This document shows, piece after piece, positions 9,975 to 21,597 of a stretch of 64,000 bases of DNA. The DNA is taken from positions 247,389-311,388 of the forward strand of contig NZ_FOGS01000003.1 in NCBI RefSeq assembly GCF_900111305.1, in the 5' to 3' direction. The stretch is from Vreelandella subterranea (lineage in GTDB: Bacteria; Pseudomonadota; Gammaproteobacteria; Pseudomonadales; Halomonadaceae). Position 1 is the stretch's first letter. Each line of letters starts with the position of its first letter. Both the position numbers and the translations under genes were made by a program. Under the pieces are notes generated by a model. That model was not told the origin of the DNA, did no database searches, and saw nothing but the letters and a program-made list of their open reading frames with translations.

Positions 9975-10730
9975 ATGAGCCCCACGGATAAACGCACGAC
10001 CGATTTTGGTTATCAGGAAGTGCCTCTCGACGAAAAAGCCTCTCGGGTAGCCGACGTTTTCCACTCGGTCGCCGCACGTTACGACGTCATGAACGACCTG
10101 ATGTCGATGGGCATTCATCGTGTCTGGAAACGCCTCACCATCGAGCGCGCCGGCGTTCGGCCGGGCCACCAGGTGCTCGATATTGCAGGCGGCACCGGTG
10201 ATCTGACACTTAAATTTTCCCGCCTGGTCGGCCCGCGGGGCAAAGTTGTGCTCGCCGATATCAACGCCTCCATGCTCAACGTGGGTCGCGACAAGCTGAT
10301 GGACAACGGCGTGGGCAGCAACGTCGAGTATGTGCAGGCCAATGCCGAATGCCTGCCGTTTCCCGACAACAGCTTTGACTGCATCACCATCGCGTTTGGC
10401 TTGCGTAATGTCACCGACAAGGACGCCGCGCTGCGTTCCATGGCACGTGTCCTCAAACCCGGCGGCCGCCTGCTGGTGCTGGAGTTCTCCAAACCCAACA
10501 ACCCGCTGCTGACCAAGGCCTACGACGAATATTCTTTCCGCCTGTTGCCGAAAATGGGCGAATGGGTGGCAGGCGACGGCGAAAGCTACCGCTATCTGGC
10601 GGAATCGATTCGTATGCACCCCGACCAGGAAACGCTGAAAAGCATGATGGAAGACGCCGGCCTGGAACGGGTGGAGTACACCAATTTAACCGGCGGCATC
10701 GTGGCACTGCACCGCGGCATCAAGCTATGA
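9975..10730 (+). CDS. ubiE: Ubiquinone/menaquinone C-methyltransferase UbiE
   Basis: SAM-dependent methyltransferase adding the C-2 methyl group of the ubiquinone (and, where present, menaquinone) ring. The 251 residues show the family signatures [17 protein letters not shown] near residue 30-46 and [17 protein letters not shown] near 206, plus the SAM motif [17 protein letters not shown] near 66. It heads a ubiE-ubiJ-ubiB cluster whose products act together in the aerobic ubiquinone-synthesis complex. Confidence 0.97.
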   Translation: MSPTDKRTTDFGYQEVPLDEKASRVADVFHSVAARYDVMNDLMSMGIHRVWKRLTIERAGVRPGHQVLDIAGGTGDLTLKFSRLVGPRGKVVLADINASMLNVGRDKLMDNGVGSNVEYVQANAECLPFPDNSFDCITIAFGLRNVTDKDAALRSMARVLKPGGRLLVLEFSKPNNPLLTKAYDEYSFRLLPKMGEWVAGDGESYRYLAESIRMHPDQETLKSMMEDAGLERVEYTNLTGGIVALHRGIKL

Positions 10731-10752
10731 CACCAACCACCGAGAGGTCAGC

Positions 10753-11391
10753 ATGCTGCTAACCCCGACCCTGCTGCTGGCCGGATGTGAACGCACGCTG
10801 AACGCCCTGCTTGCCCGTGACCCGGCGTCACCCGCGCGGCTTGCCAGACTTTCGGGGAGTCGCCTGCTGGTGCGTTTCGAACAGCCCAGGCTCGCCCTGG
10901 TGCTTCATTATCACGACGCCGGGATCGACCTGCTGCGCGCTGACGATCTCGATGACCGCCACGCTGATGCCGTCGTGGAACTGACCCCCGAAACCCTGTC
11001 AGCCTGGCTTGGCGGCACGTCGGTCGAGCAGCTGATGTTTGAAGGCAAGCTGGCGATACGCGGCCAGGTGCATTTACTGGAAGCGACGCGCACGCTGCTC
11101 CTCGACCTGGATCTCGACTGGGAAAACGAACTGGCACGCTGGCTTGGGGATACGCCTGCCCACTCGCTGGCCGAGGGCGTGCGGCGAGCGGCTGACTGGG
11201 GTCTGCGTACCAGGGACGAACTGGTGCAGGACGTCGCCGAGTACGTGTTTGAAGAAGCCCGCCTGCTGCCTGGCCGACAGCAGCGTGATGTATTACGCGA
11301 CCAGTTGACCGCCCTCGAGGTGGCGACTGACCGCCTGGAGGCCCGCTTTAAGCGCCTCGACCGACGGCTGCGAGCAGGAGCGCGCCAATGA
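10753..11391 (+). CDS. ubiJ: Ubiquinone biosynthesis accessory factor UbiJ
   Basis: Lipid-binding accessory factor of the soluble Ubi complex that makes ubiquinone. The 212 residues have an SCP2-like sterol-carrier domain in the first half ([20 protein letters not shown] through [20 protein letters not shown]) and a charged helical C terminus likely to form a coiled coil (about 170-210, [18 protein letters not shown]). GAGAGG lies upstream of the ATG. Its end overlaps the ubiB start (ATGA), giving translational coupling. The position between ubiE and ubiB is diagnostic. Confidence 0.92.
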   Translation: MLLTPTLLLAGCERTLNALLARDPASPARLARLSGSRLLVRFEQPRLALVLHYHDAGIDLLRADDLDDRHADAVVELTPETLSAWLGGTSVEQLMFEGKLAIRGQVHLLEATRTLLLDLDLDWENELARWLGDTPAHSLAEGVRRAADWGLRTRDELVQDVAEYVFEEARLLPGRQQRDVLRDQLTALEVATDRLEARFKRLDRRLRAGARQ

Positions 11392-13010
11392 GTTTGCGGC
11401 TGTTTCGCATCAGCTGGGTGATCGCCCGCTACCGTCTGGATACGCTCCTGCCGCTTGATCGCCTGCCCTGGTGGCTGCGCTTCCTGCTGTGGTTCTCGCC
11501 GCTACGCCTGCTGCCCATCGGACAGCGTTCCCGTGGCGAGCGCCTTCGCCTCGCGCTGGAAACGCTGGGGCCGATTTTTATCAAATTCGGCCAGATGCTT
11601 TCCACCCGCCGCGACCTGTTGCCCGAAGACATCGCCGACGAACTCAAGCGCTTGCAGGATCAGGTGCCCCCCTTTCCGGGTGAGCACGCCGTGACCCGGG
11701 TGGAAAAAGAACTCGACATGTCGCTCAGCGATGCCTTTGCGTTCTTCGACCCGGCGCCTCTGGCCTCGGCTTCCATTGCGCAGGTTCATGTCGCCCAGCT
11801 GCATAGCGGCGAAGACGTGGTGGTCAAGATCATTCGCCCCGGCATCGACCGCATCATGCGTCAGGACATGGCGCTGATGTACCAGGTGGCCAAGTTGCTC
11901 GCCAAGGTACCCGAAGCGCGCCGCCTGCGCCCGGTGGAAGTCATCAGGGACTACGAGTCCACGCTGTTCGACGAGCTTGACCTGTACAAGGAGGCCGCCA
12001 ACACCTCGCAGCTCAAGCGCAACTTCAAAGACTCCCCGCTGCTGTTCGTACCGACCATCTACTGGCCGTTCACCCGCCGCCACGTCATGGTTCAGGAACG
12101 TATTCGCGGCGTGCCCGTTGCCGACCTGGACACCCTCAAGGCCAACGGCACCAACCTTAAGAAACTCGCCGAACGCGGCGTGGAAATCTTCTTTACCCAG
12201 GTATTTCGCGACAATTTCTTCCATGCCGACATGCACCCCGGCAATATCTTCGTCAACTGCGATAACCCGGAAGATCCGCAATATATCGCCATTGACTGCG
12301 GCATTGTCGGTAGCCTGACCCGGGAGGACCAGGATTACCTGGCCCGCAACCTGCTGGCATTTTTCCATCAGGACTATTACGAAGTCGCCGCGCTGCACAT
12401 CGAGTCCGGCTGGGTGGGCGAAAACACCCGCGCCAACGAGTTTGCAGCGGCGATTCGCACGGTGTGCGAACCGATCCTGGAAAAACCGTTGAAAGATATA
12501 TCCTTCGGCCAGGTCCTGCTGGGGCTGTTCCAGACCGCGCGGCGCTTTAATATGGAAGTACAGCCCCAACTGGTACTCTTGCAGAAAACCCTGCTCAATA
12601 TCGAGGGCCTGGGTCGGCAGCTTTACCCTGACCTGGACCTGTGGAGCACGGCCAAGCCCTATCTCGAGCAGTGGATGAAAGAACGGGCAGGTGTCGGCGG
12701 TCTATGGCGCTCGCTGAAACGCCAGGCACCCGAACTGGCGCACCAGTTACCCGAGCTACCGGTACTGGCGCATCAGGCGCTCAGCCGCATGGAGCACGAG
12801 CACCGCCAGCGTCACCAGCAGACCTCTGCCATCAGCGACATGCGACAGCAAATGGCTCGCCAGGGCAAACGCCAGCATCGCCTGCGTATTGGCCTGGTGC
12901 TGTTGGGCCTGGCACTGGCCTGGCAGCCCCTGAGCCAATGGGCAGGCAGTCAGCAATGGCCGGTGCTGGTGGCCGCCGCCATCGGTCTGCTGCTGCTGGT
13001 ATGGCAATAG
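11388..13010 (+). CDS. ubiB: Ubiquinone biosynthesis regulatory kinase-like protein UbiB
   Basis: Atypical kinase/ATPase of the ABC1/ADCK family required for ubiquinone synthesis. The 540 residues carry the KxGQ-type motif [16 protein letters not shown] near 64-79, the Ala-rich loop [14 protein letters not shown] near 125 and [12 protein letters not shown] near 280, followed by the metal-binding DCG. Two predicted C-terminal membrane helices (about 500-540) anchor it to the inner membrane. Its start overlaps the ubiJ stop by four bases. Confidence 0.96.
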   Translation: MSLRLFRISWVIARYRLDTLLPLDRLPWWLRFLLWFSPLRLLPIGQRSRGERLRLALETLGPIFIKFGQMLSTRRDLLPEDIADELKRLQDQVPPFPGEHAVTRVEKELDMSLSDAFAFFDPAPLASASIAQVHVAQLHSGEDVVVKIIRPGIDRIMRQDMALMYQVAKLLAKVPEARRLRPVEVIRDYESTLFDELDLYKEAANTSQLKRNFKDSPLLFVPTIYWPFTRRHVMVQERIRGVPVADLDTLKANGTNLKKLAERGVEIFFTQVFRDNFFHADMHPGNIFVNCDNPEDPQYIAIDCGIVGSLTREDQDYLARNLLAFFHQDYYEVAALHIESGWVGENTRANEFAAAIRTVCEPILEKPLKDISFGQVLLGLFQTARRFNMEVQPQLVLLQKTLLNIEGLGRQLYPDLDLWSTAKPYLEQWMKERAGVGGLWRSLKRQAPELAHQLPELPVLAHQALSRMEHEHRQRHQQTSAISDMRQQMARQGKRQHRLRIGLVLLGLALAWQPLSQWAGSQQWPVLVAAAIGLLLLVWQ

Positions 13011-13031
13011 TTCAAGAACCCGAGGATCCCC

Positions 13032-13394
13032 ATGGACACGACGCCTTCCACCCCCAATAATGCACCTGTGCTTGATGCGCTCGCCGACGTATTACGTAAG
13101 CGTCGGCACGCGTCGCCGGACGATTCGTATGTTGCCTCCTTGCATTACAAGGGATTGAACAAGATACTCGAAAAACTCGGCGAGGAAGCCACCGAAACAC
13201 TGCTCGCCGCCAAAGACGCCGAACATGGCAGCTTTGACGAACGACAGGCACTGGTCGCCGAAACCGCCGACCTATGGTTTCATAGCCTGGTGATGCTGTC
13301 GCATCTGGACCTGGATCATCAGGATGTACTCAACGAATTGGCGCGCCGTTTCGGCATTTCCGGCCACGACGAAAAAGCGACACGCCCACAATAG
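13032..13394 (+). CDS. hisE: Phosphoribosyl-ATP pyrophosphatase
   Basis: Second step of histidine synthesis: hydrolyses phosphoribosyl-ATP to phosphoribosyl-AMP. The 120-residue all-alpha protein has the MazG-like family features [20 protein letters not shown] followed by [12 protein letters not shown], with the Glu pairs that bind magnesium, and [13 protein letters not shown]. It is a stand-alone HisE, not fused to HisI, and hisI is not in this window. hisE directly upstream of tatA is a recurring gammaproteobacterial arrangement. Confidence 0.95.
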   Translation: MDTTPSTPNNAPVLDALADVLRKRRHASPDDSYVASLHYKGLNKILEKLGEEATETLLAAKDAEHGSFDERQALVAETADLWFHSLVMLSHLDLDHQDVLNELARRFGISGHDEKATRPQ

Positions 13395-13436
13395 CTTTCA
13401 GGCTTTGCAACACAGCCCCATCACGAGGACACGCAT

Positions 13437-13709
13437 ATGTTAGGTGGTATCAGTATTTGGCAGTTGCTGATTGTACTAGGCATCATCATCCTGGTTTTCG
13501 GCACGAAAAAGCTCCGCAACGTCGGTACCGACCTGGGCGGCGCGGTAAAAGGCTTCAAGAAAGCCGTCCATGAGGACGAGAAGGACGCCGACAAGAAGGA
13601 CGACGATCAGCCCCAGGCGAAAGTCCGTCACGATGAGGCCGGCAACACTTACGACGTTCAGGCCGAAGAGAAAGACAAGCAGGCAGCTGAAAACGACGAG
13701 CGCAAATAA
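13437..13709 (+). CDS. tatA: Twin-arginine translocase subunit TatA
   Basis: Pore-forming subunit of the Tat system, which exports folded proteins. The 90 residues have one short N-terminal membrane helix ([18 protein letters not shown], about 4-21), the hinge [20 protein letters not shown] with the conserved Phe-Gly, an amphipathic helix and a highly charged C-terminal tail rich in Asp, Glu and Lys. It is first of the tatABC operon; tatB starts three bases after its stop. Confidence 0.96.
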   Translation: MLGGISIWQLLIVLGIIILVFGTKKLRNVGTDLGGAVKGFKKAVHEDEKDADKKDDDQPQAKVRHDEAGNTYDVQAEEKDKQAAENDERK

Positions 13710-13712
13710 GCC

Positions 13713-14135
13713 ATGTTCGATTTTGGCTTTTTTGAAATTCTGGTCATTGGCGTTGTCGGGCTACTGGTACTGGGCCCGGAACGCCTGCCGCGCGCGGCGC
13801 GCACGGTGGGCCTGTGGGTCGGCAAGATCAAGCGCACCGTCTCGGGCATGCAGCGCGAAATCAGCGCCCAGCTCGAAGCGGAAGATCTGCGTAAAACGCT
13901 CTCCGACCAGCAGAAAAAGCTCGATGACAGCCTTCGTAAAGCCAAGCATGACGTAGAGCGGATAGCCGACGCTCCCGAAAAGCCAGCGTCGCCATCCGGC
14001 GATACATCGGAAGCGACGGAAAAGCGTGCCGCCAGTGCCGCCTCGCATCTGGATGAAGCGCTGGAAACCGTCCGTGAGAAAGCCCCCGCGTCGGCCGACG
14101 CCGAGTCATCGACCAAGGACAGCAAGCACCCATGA
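13713..14135 (+). CDS. tatB: Twin-arginine translocase subunit TatB
   Basis: Tat receptor-complex subunit working with TatC to bind twin-arginine signal peptides. The 140 residues start MFDFGFFEILVIGVVGLLVL, a membrane helix with the Glu typical of TatB (residue 8), then the GPERLPRAARTVGLWVGK hinge and amphipathic helix. The long charged C-terminal tail is variable in the family. The end overlaps the tatC start by four bases. Confidence 0.95.
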   Translation: MFDFGFFEILVIGVVGLLVLGPERLPRAARTVGLWVGKIKRTVSGMQREISAQLEAEDLRKTLSDQQKKLDDSLRKAKHDVERIADAPEKPASPSGDTSEATEKRAASAASHLDEALETVREKAPASADAESSTKDSKHP

Positions 14136-14917
14136 GTACCTCTGGTGATTCGCAGGAGCCCAACAATGATCAGAAACAAGCGCCGTTAATCGAGCACCTG
14201 ATCGAGCTGCGCTCGCGACTGATGCGGGCCGTTATCGCGATTCTGGTGATCTTTCTCGGGCTTTATGCGTTCTCGAACGACATCTATCTTTTCGTGGCAG
14301 AACCGCTGATGGCGCTGCTGCCCCCGGGGTCGCAAATGATCGCGACCGAAGTGGCCTCCCCCTTCCTTGCGCCATTCAAACTGACGTTGGTGACCGCGCT
14401 GTTCATTGCGGTGCCGTTCGTGCTGCACCAGGCCTGGTCGTTTATCGCGCCGGGGCTTTACGACAACGAGAAAGCCCTGGCAGTCCCAATTCTGGTCTCC
14501 AGCATTCTGCTGTTCTATGCCGGGGCGGCGTTTGCGTATTACGTGGTGTTCCCGTTGCTGTTTGCGTTTTTCACCCAGGCAGGGCCGGACAACATCACGG
14601 TGATGACGGATATCAATCAGTACCTGAACTTCGTGCTCAAGCTATTCTTTGCCTTTGGCGTGGCGTTTGAAATTCCGGTCGCCACCTTTTTGCTGATTCT
14701 GTCCGGCGCCACCACGGTCGAAAGCCTCTCCCAAAAACGCCCGTATATTATCCTGGGCTGTTTCGTGATTGGCATGGTGCTCACGCCACCCGACGTTATC
14801 TCGCAAAGCCTGCTGGCCGTTCCCATGTACCTGCTTTACGAGGTTGGCCTTCTGTTTGGGCGCCTGGTCCGCAAGCGGCGTGCGGAAAAAGCCGCTGAAG
14901 AGCCAGGCGAGGAATAA
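14132..14917 (+). CDS. tatC: Twin-arginine translocase subunit TatC
   Basis: Core Tat receptor with six membrane helices. The 261 residues include the N-terminal cytoplasmic signature PLIEHLIELRSRLMRAV (about 18-34), the signal-peptide contact region, then SPFLAPFKLTLVTALFIAVPF and the FAFGVAFEIPVATFLL segment near 173-188. The C terminus is charged. It ends the operon; a strong hairpin follows. Confidence 0.97.
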   Translation: MSTSGDSQEPNNDQKQAPLIEHLIELRSRLMRAVIAILVIFLGLYAFSNDIYLFVAEPLMALLPPGSQMIATEVASPFLAPFKLTLVTALFIAVPFVLHQAWSFIAPGLYDNEKALAVPILVSSILLFYAGAAFAYYVVFPLLFAFFTQAGPDNITVMTDINQYLNFVLKLFFAFGVAFEIPVATFLLILSGATTVESLSQKRPYIILGCFVIGMVLTPPDVISQSLLAVPMYLLYEVGLLFGRLVRKRRAEKAAEEPGEE

Positions 14918-14922
14918 AATAA

Positions 14923-14950
14923 CCCGCCGCTGCCTGAAGGCAGCGGCGGG
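14923..14950. terminator. Terminator hairpin between tatC and elbB
   Basis: A perfect 12-bp stem CCCGCCGCTGCC/GGCAGCGGCGGG with a TGAA tetraloop lies between convergent tatC and elbB. There is no strong T tract, so efficiency in each direction is uncertain. Confidence 0.65.
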
Positions 14951-14990
14951 TCAGTCTATAAAGCGATCCGGCAGGGCATGGCCCAACGGA

Positions 14991-15650
14991 TCAGCCCATC
15001 ATGTCATCAATCCGATCAACCAGCTTGAAGATGCCGGTGGCGGCTTCGCTGATCCGCGTTGCCAGCATGTAGGCAGGCGTGGTGACCACACGGTGCTCCA
15101 GGTCGACCACGATATCCTCGACGCTACAGCTGCGGTGCAGGCCGCCCATGGCACTGATGGCCCCGGATACGCCAGGGTCATTTCCCACCGTCACGGCAAT
15201 GCCATCGCCCAGTAAACGCGTCGCCAACACCGGTGCAATACAGATCAGGCCGATCGGCTTGGCATCGTCGCGAAAGCCTGACAGCACCTCCTTGAACGAT
15301 TCCAAAACCTCCATGCTGTCGCCGGCACTGGCAAAATCAGACAGGTTCTTGGCCACCCCGAAGCCGCCGGGCACAATCACGGCGTCAAACTCGTCGGCGG
15401 CCAGCTCGGTCAGCGGACTCACATCACCGCGCGCCAACCGAGCGGACTCCACCAGCACGTTGCGGCGTTCGTCGGTGCTGGCCTCCTGGGTGTGGTGATT
15501 GACCACATGGTGCTGCTCGATATCCGGGGCAAAACAACGATATCCTATCCCCAGCTGGTCCAAGCGCAGTAGCGTCAGGGTGGTTTCGTAAATTTCCGAC
15601 CCGTCGTATACACCGCAGCCAGCAAGAATCACGGCTACCTGTTTGGTCAT
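14991..15650 (-). CDS. elbB: ElbB, DJ-1/PfpI superfamily glyoxalase-like protein
   Basis: A 219-residue cytoplasmic protein of the ElbB (formerly isoprenoid synthesis-linked) branch of the class I glutamine amidotransferase-like fold; E. coli ElbB has weak glyoxalase activity. It begins MTKQVAVILAGCGVYDGSEI, with the motif VIVPGGFGVAKNLSDFA and the nucleophile-elbow region IGLICIAP, where the Cys is the likely catalytic residue. I use the ATG at 15650, preceded by AAGGAG; a longer in-frame start lacks support. The physiological role remains unclear in the family. Confidence 0.9.
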   Translation of the reverse strand: MTKQVAVILAGCGVYDGSEIYETTLTLLRLDQLGIGYRCFAPDIEQHHVVNHHTQEASTDERRNVLVESARLARGDVSPLTELAADEFDAVIVPGGFGVAKNLSDFASAGDSMEVLESFKEVLSGFRDDAKPIGLICIAPVLATRLLGDGIAVTVGNDPGVSGAISAMGGLHRSCSVEDIVVDLEHRVVTTPAYMLATRISEAATGIFKLVDRIDDMMG

Positions 15651-15753
15651 GCTTTTCTCCTTGTGCAGGGCCTGCTCGTTCAGCAGCGTTTGCGCCACTT
15701 TAGTCAGTCTTTAAGCGCACCACAAGACGGCTTTCGATGCAGGTCAGGGCTGA

Positions 15754-16824
<1,071 letters not shown>

Positions 16825-16854
16825 TCCTGGGTGGCTGAGGCCGACATGGCCTAG

Positions 16855-16872
16855 ATGACAATGCCGTGACAC
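16855..16872 (-). promoter_or_regulatory. Pho-box-like direct repeat upstream of ppk1
   Basis: On the minus strand the sequence reads TGTCACGGCATTGTCAT: two TGTCA cores 11 bp apart, the repeat period of the PhoB Pho box. A further TGTCA on the plus strand (16878-16882) forms a dyad with it. PhoB control of ppk is known in enterics. The orientation relative to ppk1 is unusual, so this is inference. Confidence 0.4.
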
Positions 16873-16963
16873 GTCTTTGTCATCTTCCTCCGCCATACTG
16901 CGTTAACAGATGCGTATCAGGCAGTGATATGCTCAGAGACGACTAACGCCGGAGGCAGCTACC

Positions 16964-19156
16964 ATGGACGACCAGGTCACCGATAACTCGCCCTATCCGC
17001 GCCATGACAGTGACGGTAGCGACAGCGAGATGTCCACGCTTCGCGTCAACCGCACGCCCACGGGCGTTCAGGCCCGCGAAGCGCTGCCTGAGACCGATCT
17101 GGACGACCCGCAGCTTTACTTCAATCGCGAGCTCTCCCACCTGCAGTTCAATATCCGTGTGCTGGAGCAGGCGCTGGATGAAGCACACCCGCTGCTCAAC
17201 CGATTGATGTTCTTGCTGATTTTTTCATCCAACATGGATGAGTTCTTTGAAATTCGTGTGGCCGGACTCAAGCACCAGATTGCCCTGGGTGACGATACAA
17301 CGAGTGCCGACGGGCGGCTGCCAAGGGCGGTGCTGGCCGAGATTTCCGACATTGCCCATGCGCAAATCGTCCGCCAGTATCAGATTCTCAACGATACGTT
17401 GTTACCTGCTCTAGAAGCGCAGGGGCTAAGGTTCCGTCGCCGCGACCAATGGACCAAGGCGCAAAAAGACTGGGTCCATGAGCTGTTCAACAACGACATC
17501 ATGCCGGTCATCAGCCCCATCGGGCTGGACCCCTCGCATCCCTTTCCGCGGCTGGTGAACAAAAGCCTCAACTTTATCGTCGAGCTGGAGGGCAAGGATG
17601 CCTTTGGACGCGCCGGGGGGATGGCGATTCTCCCCGCGCCCCGCTCGCTGCCACGCCTCATGGCGCTTCCCAAGCATCTGTGTAGCGAGGGCTATACCGA
17701 GTACGTGTTCCTGTCGTCGATGATTCATGCCCATGCCGAAGAACTGTTTCCCGGCATGAAGGTGCGCGGTTGCTACCAGTTCCGCCTGACACGCAACGCC
17801 GACATGAGTGTCGACCCGGAAGAGGTCTCCGACCTGGCCTCCGCGCTGCGTGGCGAGCTCTTGGCTCGCCGCTATGGCAGTGGTGTACGTCTGGAAGTGG
17901 CCGATAACTGCCCGGACGACCTGACCAACTTCCTGCTGCGCCAGTTCAGCCTCGAGGCTGACGACCTGTACCGCGTGCAAGGCCCGGTCAACCTGACCCG
18001 GATGATGGCCGTACTGGGCGATGTTGACCGGCCGGAACTGCTCTACCGGCCATACACGCCCGGGATCCCCAAAGCCCTGAAAGGCGGCAGCCTGTTTGAT
18101 GCCATCGCCAAGCAGGACGTGCTGCTGCACCACCCTTTCCAGTCGTTTTCGCCAATCGAGGACCTGCTCAGCGAAGCGGCCCGCGACCCGAATGTGCTGG
18201 CCATCAAACAGACGCTCTACCGTACCGGCGCCGATTCGCCGATTGTCAGCGCACTGGTGGACGCGGCCAGCCAGGGCAAGGAAGTCACCGTGGTGATCGA
18301 GCTGCGCGCTCGCTTCGACGAGGCCGATAATCTGCAGCTGGCATCGCGCCTTCAGGAAGCCGGTGCCATCGTGATTTACGGCATCATGGCGTACAAGACG
18401 CATGCCAAGCTGCTGCACATCGTCCGCCGCGAGCAGGGCGAGCTCCGCCACTACGCGCATCTGGGTACTGGTAACTACCATTCGAAGACCGCCAAGCTGT
18501 ACACCGACTACAGCCTGTTGACCGCCAACAAGGCGCTTTGCGCCGACGTGCACCGGGTGTTTCAGCAGCTGTCGGGGATGGGGCGCGCGCGCAAGATCGA
18601 CACGCTGCTCCACGCGCCGTTTACCCTGCACGAGCGGCTAATGGAAATGATCGACCGTGAAGCCCAGGTCGCCCGCAAGGGCAAGCGGGCCCATATCATT
18701 ATCAAGTGCAATTCGCTCACCGAGCCGAAACTGATCAAGGCGCTTTATCGCGCCTCCCAGGCGGGTGTGGAATGCGACCTGATCATCCGTGGCATGTGCT
18801 GCCTTAAACCCGGCGTGCCGGGGGTGTCGGACAATATCCGTGTCCGCTCGATCATTGGCCGCTTTCTGGAACACACCCGGGTTTTCCATTTCCACAACGA
18901 CGGCAAGCCGGAGATCTGGTGTTCAAGTGCCGACTTCATGTCGCGCAACATGTTCCACCGGGTGGAGACCTGCTTTCCGCTGCTGGATAAAAAGCTGGCC
19001 ACGCGGGTGCGCAAGGACCTGGAAACCTACCTGGTCGACAACTGCCAGAGCTGGCTGCTGCAAAGCGACGGCAGCTACCACCTGCAAGACCCTGGCAGCG
19101 GGGATGCCATCAGCGCCCAGGAAACCCTGCTCTACGCCTACGCCAGCAAAAGCTAG
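16964..19156 (+). CDS. ppk1: Polyphosphate kinase 1
   Basis: Reversibly transfers the gamma phosphate of ATP onto polyphosphate at the membrane. The 730 residues contain the family domains in order: N-terminal (LYFNRELSHLQFNIRVLEQA near 47), middle (FPRLVNKSLNF), and two phospholipase-D-like C-terminal domains. The autophosphorylated His lies in YKTHAKLLHIVRRE near 478, and HYAHLGTGNYHSKTA follows. The arginine-rich nucleotide site is also visible (YRTGADSPI). The start follows GGAGG. It is a single gene; the ppx partner is not adjacent. Confidence 0.97.
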   Translation: MDDQVTDNSPYPRHDSDGSDSEMSTLRVNRTPTGVQAREALPETDLDDPQLYFNRELSHLQFNIRVLEQALDEAHPLLNRLMFLLIFSSNMDEFFEIRVAGLKHQIALGDDTTSADGRLPRAVLAEISDIAHAQIVRQYQILNDTLLPALEAQGLRFRRRDQWTKAQKDWVHELFNNDIMPVISPIGLDPSHPFPRLVNKSLNFIVELEGKDAFGRAGGMAILPAPRSLPRLMALPKHLCSEGYTEYVFLSSMIHAHAEELFPGMKVRGCYQFRLTRNADMSVDPEEVSDLASALRGELLARRYGSGVRLEVADNCPDDLTNFLLRQFSLEADDLYRVQGPVNLTRMMAVLGDVDRPELLYRPYTPGIPKALKGGSLFDAIAKQDVLLHHPFQSFSPIEDLLSEAARDPNVLAIKQTLYRTGADSPIVSALVDAASQGKEVTVVIELRARFDEADNLQLASRLQEAGAIVIYGIMAYKTHAKLLHIVRREQGELRHYAHLGTGNYHSKTAKLYTDYSLLTANKALCADVHRVFQQLSGMGRARKIDTLLHAPFTLHERLMEMIDREAQVARKGKRAHIIIKCNSLTEPKLIKALYRASQAGVECDLIIRGMCCLKPGVPGVSDNIRVRSIIGRFLEHTRVFHFHNDGKPEIWCSSADFMSRNMFHRVETCFPLLDKKLATRVRKDLETYLVDNCQSWLLQSDGSYHLQDPGSGDAISAQETLLYAYASKS

Positions 19157-19165
19157 CCCAGTGCA

Positions 19166-19190
19166 AAAACCCCGGCACCAGGCCGGGGTT
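19166..19190 (-). terminator. Terminator shared by metE and ppk1
   Basis: The stem AACCCCGGC/GCCGGGGTT (19168-19176 with 19182-19190) has a run of A on its left, which is the U tract for metE on the minus strand. It lies ten bases after the ppk1 stop and also can serve that gene. Confidence 0.8.
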
Positions 19191-19200
19191 AAAGGTCCGT

Positions 19201-21498
19201 TTACGTATAGCGCTGACGCACCTGCTGGGCTGCCTCGACCATATTGGCCAGGGCCGGTTCCACCTCGGCCCAGGTGCGGGTTTTCAGGCCGCAATCCGGG
19301 TTGACCCACAGCCGCTCGGCGGGAATCTTTTCCAGCGCTTTTTCCAGCAAATCGACCATCCACGCCACGTCGGGAATATTCGGCGTGTGGATATCGTAAA
19401 CACCTGGCCCCATTTCATTGGGGTAGGCAAAGTCCTGAAAGGCGTCCAGTAATTCCATGTTCGAGCGTGACGTTTCGATGGTGATCACGTCGGCATCCAG
19501 CGCCGCAATGGCGCCAATGATGTCGTTGAACTCCGAATAGCACATATGGGTGTGAATCTGCGTGCTGTCGTCGACGACTGAGGCAGTCAACCGGAAGCAC
19601 GCCACTGCCCAGTCCAGGTAGTCCTGCCATTCCTGCTGGCGTAGCGGCAAGCCTTCGCGCAGGGCGGGCTCGTCGATTTGAATGATCCGGATACCGGCGC
19701 GCTCCAGATCCTGCACTTCGTCACGCAGCGCCAGCGCAATCTGCCGACAAGTGGTGTCCCGCGGCTGATCATCGCGTACAAAGGACCACTGCAGGATGGT
19801 TACCGGGCCGGTCAGCATGCCTTTCATGGGCTTGTCGGTGAGCGTTTGCGCATACGTGCTCCAGGGTACGGTCATGGCGTCCGGACGGGTCACGTCACCA
19901 AAAATGATCGGCGGCTTGACGCACCGCGAGCCGTAGCTTTGCACCCAGCCAAAGCGGGTAAAGGCAAAGCCGTCCAGCTGTTCGCCAAAGTATTCCACCA
20001 TGTCGTTGCGCTCGGCCTCACCGTGTACCAGTACATCGAGACCCAATGCTTCCTGGCGCTCGACCGCGTAGGCAATGTCCGAACGCATGCGCGCCTCGTA
20101 GTCAGGCTGGCTTATCTCACCCGCTTTAAAGGCACGACGCGCCGCTCGGATAGCGGGGGTTTGCGGGAAGGAGCCAATCGTCGTGGTCGGCAACAGGGGT
20201 AGGTTCAGGGCCCGCCGCTGGGCCACGGCACGCTCGGCATAGGGGGCGTGACGCTGGCTGTCTTCGGCCGTGATGGCAGCAACCCGGGCACCGACGGCTG
20301 GCCGATGAATACGCCCTGATTCGCGCCGCTCATCCAACGCCTGCGTTGCTGCCTTCAAGCGCTGCTCATCAAGGTCGGTGGCGCGATTATCGATCAGCCG
20401 GGCCAGGCAAACCACCTCGTCGAGCTTTTGGCGGGCAAAGGCCAGCCAGCTGACCAATGCCTCATCAAGGTCTGTTTCCTGGGCCAGATCCACCGGCACG
20501 TGCAGCAGTGAGCAGCTTGGCGCCAGCCAGAGCCGCTTACCCAGGCGAACCTTGAGCGGCAGCAGGCGCTCTCTCAGCGCCGCCAGGTCAGCGCGCCAGA
20601 TATTGCGGCCATCGACAACCCCCACCGACAGCACCTGGTGAGGGCTCAGTCGATCAATCACGCTGTCTACCTGCTGAGGCGCGCAGACAGCGTCAATGTG
20701 CAGCCCATCCACCGGCAGCCGGGTCGCCACCGACAGGTTGTCACCCAGACCACCAAAGTAACTGGCCACCATCAGCTTCACGGGAGCGGACTGCAAGCGG
20801 TGATAGGCGCGCTCAAAGGCCTGCTGCCAGGCAAGGGGCAAGTCCTGCACCAGCGCCGGTTCATCCAGTTGAACCCACTCGACACCCTGAGTGGCAAGGC
20901 GTGCCAGCACTTCGCAGTAAACGTCCAGAACGCTGTCCAACAGCGTCAACCGGTCCAGCTCGCCGCTTGGGGATTTACCCAGCCAAAGCCAGGTGAGCGG
21001 TCCGGTCAGGGTCACCTTGGGGGTAAATCCCGCGGTCAGTGCCTCGTCGACTTCGTCGAACAGTCGGTTGGAGGCGAGGGTAAAGCGTTGCCCTTCGTGC
21101 AGCTCCGGGACCAGATAATGGTAGTTGGTATCAAAGTACTTGGTCATTTCACAGGCAGCTGCCGGTTCGCCGCTGGGCGCCCGCCCCCGCGCCATGCGAA
21201 AGGTGGTATCCAGGTCAATGTCACCCGCCGCGATTTCCCGTGCCGCCTGGAAGCGCTCGGGCACCGCGCCTAACAGTACCGAGACATTGAGCACCTGGTC
21301 GTAAAACGCGAAATCCCCCACGCTGACCAGATCGAGCCCCGCCGCCTGCTGTGCTTGCCAATGGCGAAAGCGCAAGTCGCGGCCGGTCTGTTCAAGCGCT
21401 TCGCGGGAACACTCGCCCTGCCAGTAAGCTTCGGTGGCTTTTTTAAGCTCGCGCTGGGCACCAATTCGGGGATAGCCGAGGATATGAGAAACTGTCAT
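19201..21498 (-). CDS. metE: Cobalamin-independent methionine synthase
   Basis: Transfers a methyl group from 5-methyltetrahydropteroyltriglutamate to homocysteine. The 765 residues start [20 protein letters not shown], the family-typical N terminus (ATG at 21498; a longer in-frame start is not supported). The C-terminal domain has the zinc ligands in HTHMCYSEF (His and Cys, near residue 650) and [10 protein letters not shown] (Cys near 732). It is divergent from metR, its expected activator, and ends in a strong terminator. Confidence 0.97.
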   Translation of the reverse strand: MTVSHILGYPRIGAQRELKKATEAYWQGECSREALEQTGRDLRFRHWQAQQAAGLDLVSVGDFAFYDQVLNVSVLLGAVPERFQAAREIAAGDIDLDTTFRMARGRAPSGEPAAACEMTKYFDTNYHYLVPELHEGQRFTLASNRLFDEVDEALTAGFTPKVTLTGPLTWLWLGKSPSGELDRLTLLDSVLDVYCEVLARLATQGVEWVQLDEPALVQDLPLAWQQAFERAYHRLQSAPVKLMVASYFGGLGDNLSVATRLPVDGLHIDAVCAPQQVDSVIDRLSPHQVLSVGVVDGRNIWRADLAALRERLLPLKVRLGKRLWLAPSCSLLHVPVDLAQETDLDEALVSWLAFARQKLDEVVCLARLIDNRATDLDEQRLKAATQALDERRESGRIHRPAVGARVAAITAEDSQRHAPYAERAVAQRRALNLPLLPTTTIGSFPQTPAIRAARRAFKAGEISQPDYEARMRSDIAYAVERQEALGLDVLVHGEAERNDMVEYFGEQLDGFAFTRFGWVQSYGSRCVKPPIIFGDVTRPDAMTVPWSTYAQTLTDKPMKGMLTGPVTILQWSFVRDDQPRDTTCRQIALALRDEVQDLERAGIRIIQIDEPALREGLPLRQQEWQDYLDWAVACFRLTASVVDDSTQIHTHMCYSEFNDIIGAIAALDADVITIETSRSNMELLDAFQDFAYPNEMGPGVYDIHTPNIPDVAWMVDLLEKALEKIPAERLWVNPDCGLKTRTWAEVEPALANMVEAAQQVRQRYT

Positions 21499-21515
21499 GA
21501 TGAAACCTTGCAACG

Positions 21516-21595
21516 TGAATGATTTCACTTAGTCTGGGCATCCATAAAAAGTGAATCAAACTAAAGTTTCTAATACTGAGAATGAAAAAATTTCA
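21516..21595. promoter_or_regulatory. MetR binding sites in the metE-metR intergenic region
   Basis: TGAAAAAATTTCA at 21583-21595 matches the known MetR consensus TGAA-N5-TTCA exactly. A second dyad, TGAATGATTTCA at 21516-21527, has the same half-sites with a four-base spacer. The first sits three bases before the metR start and should give autoregulation; the second lies close to the metE start. LysR regulators commonly bind paired sites between divergent genes. Confidence 0.65.
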
Positions 21596-21597
21596 CC

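Noticed and set aside
11502..12569. Open frame of 355 codons antisense to ubiB
   Set aside because: Shadow of ubiB with no independent support.
17426..18631. Open frame of 401 codons antisense to ppk1
   Set aside because: No recognisable domain or start signal; it mirrors the codon use of ppk1.
21499..21597. SAM or cobalamin riboswitch upstream of metE
   Set aside because: The gap is only 99 bp and is explained by MetR sites; no riboswitch core was seen.
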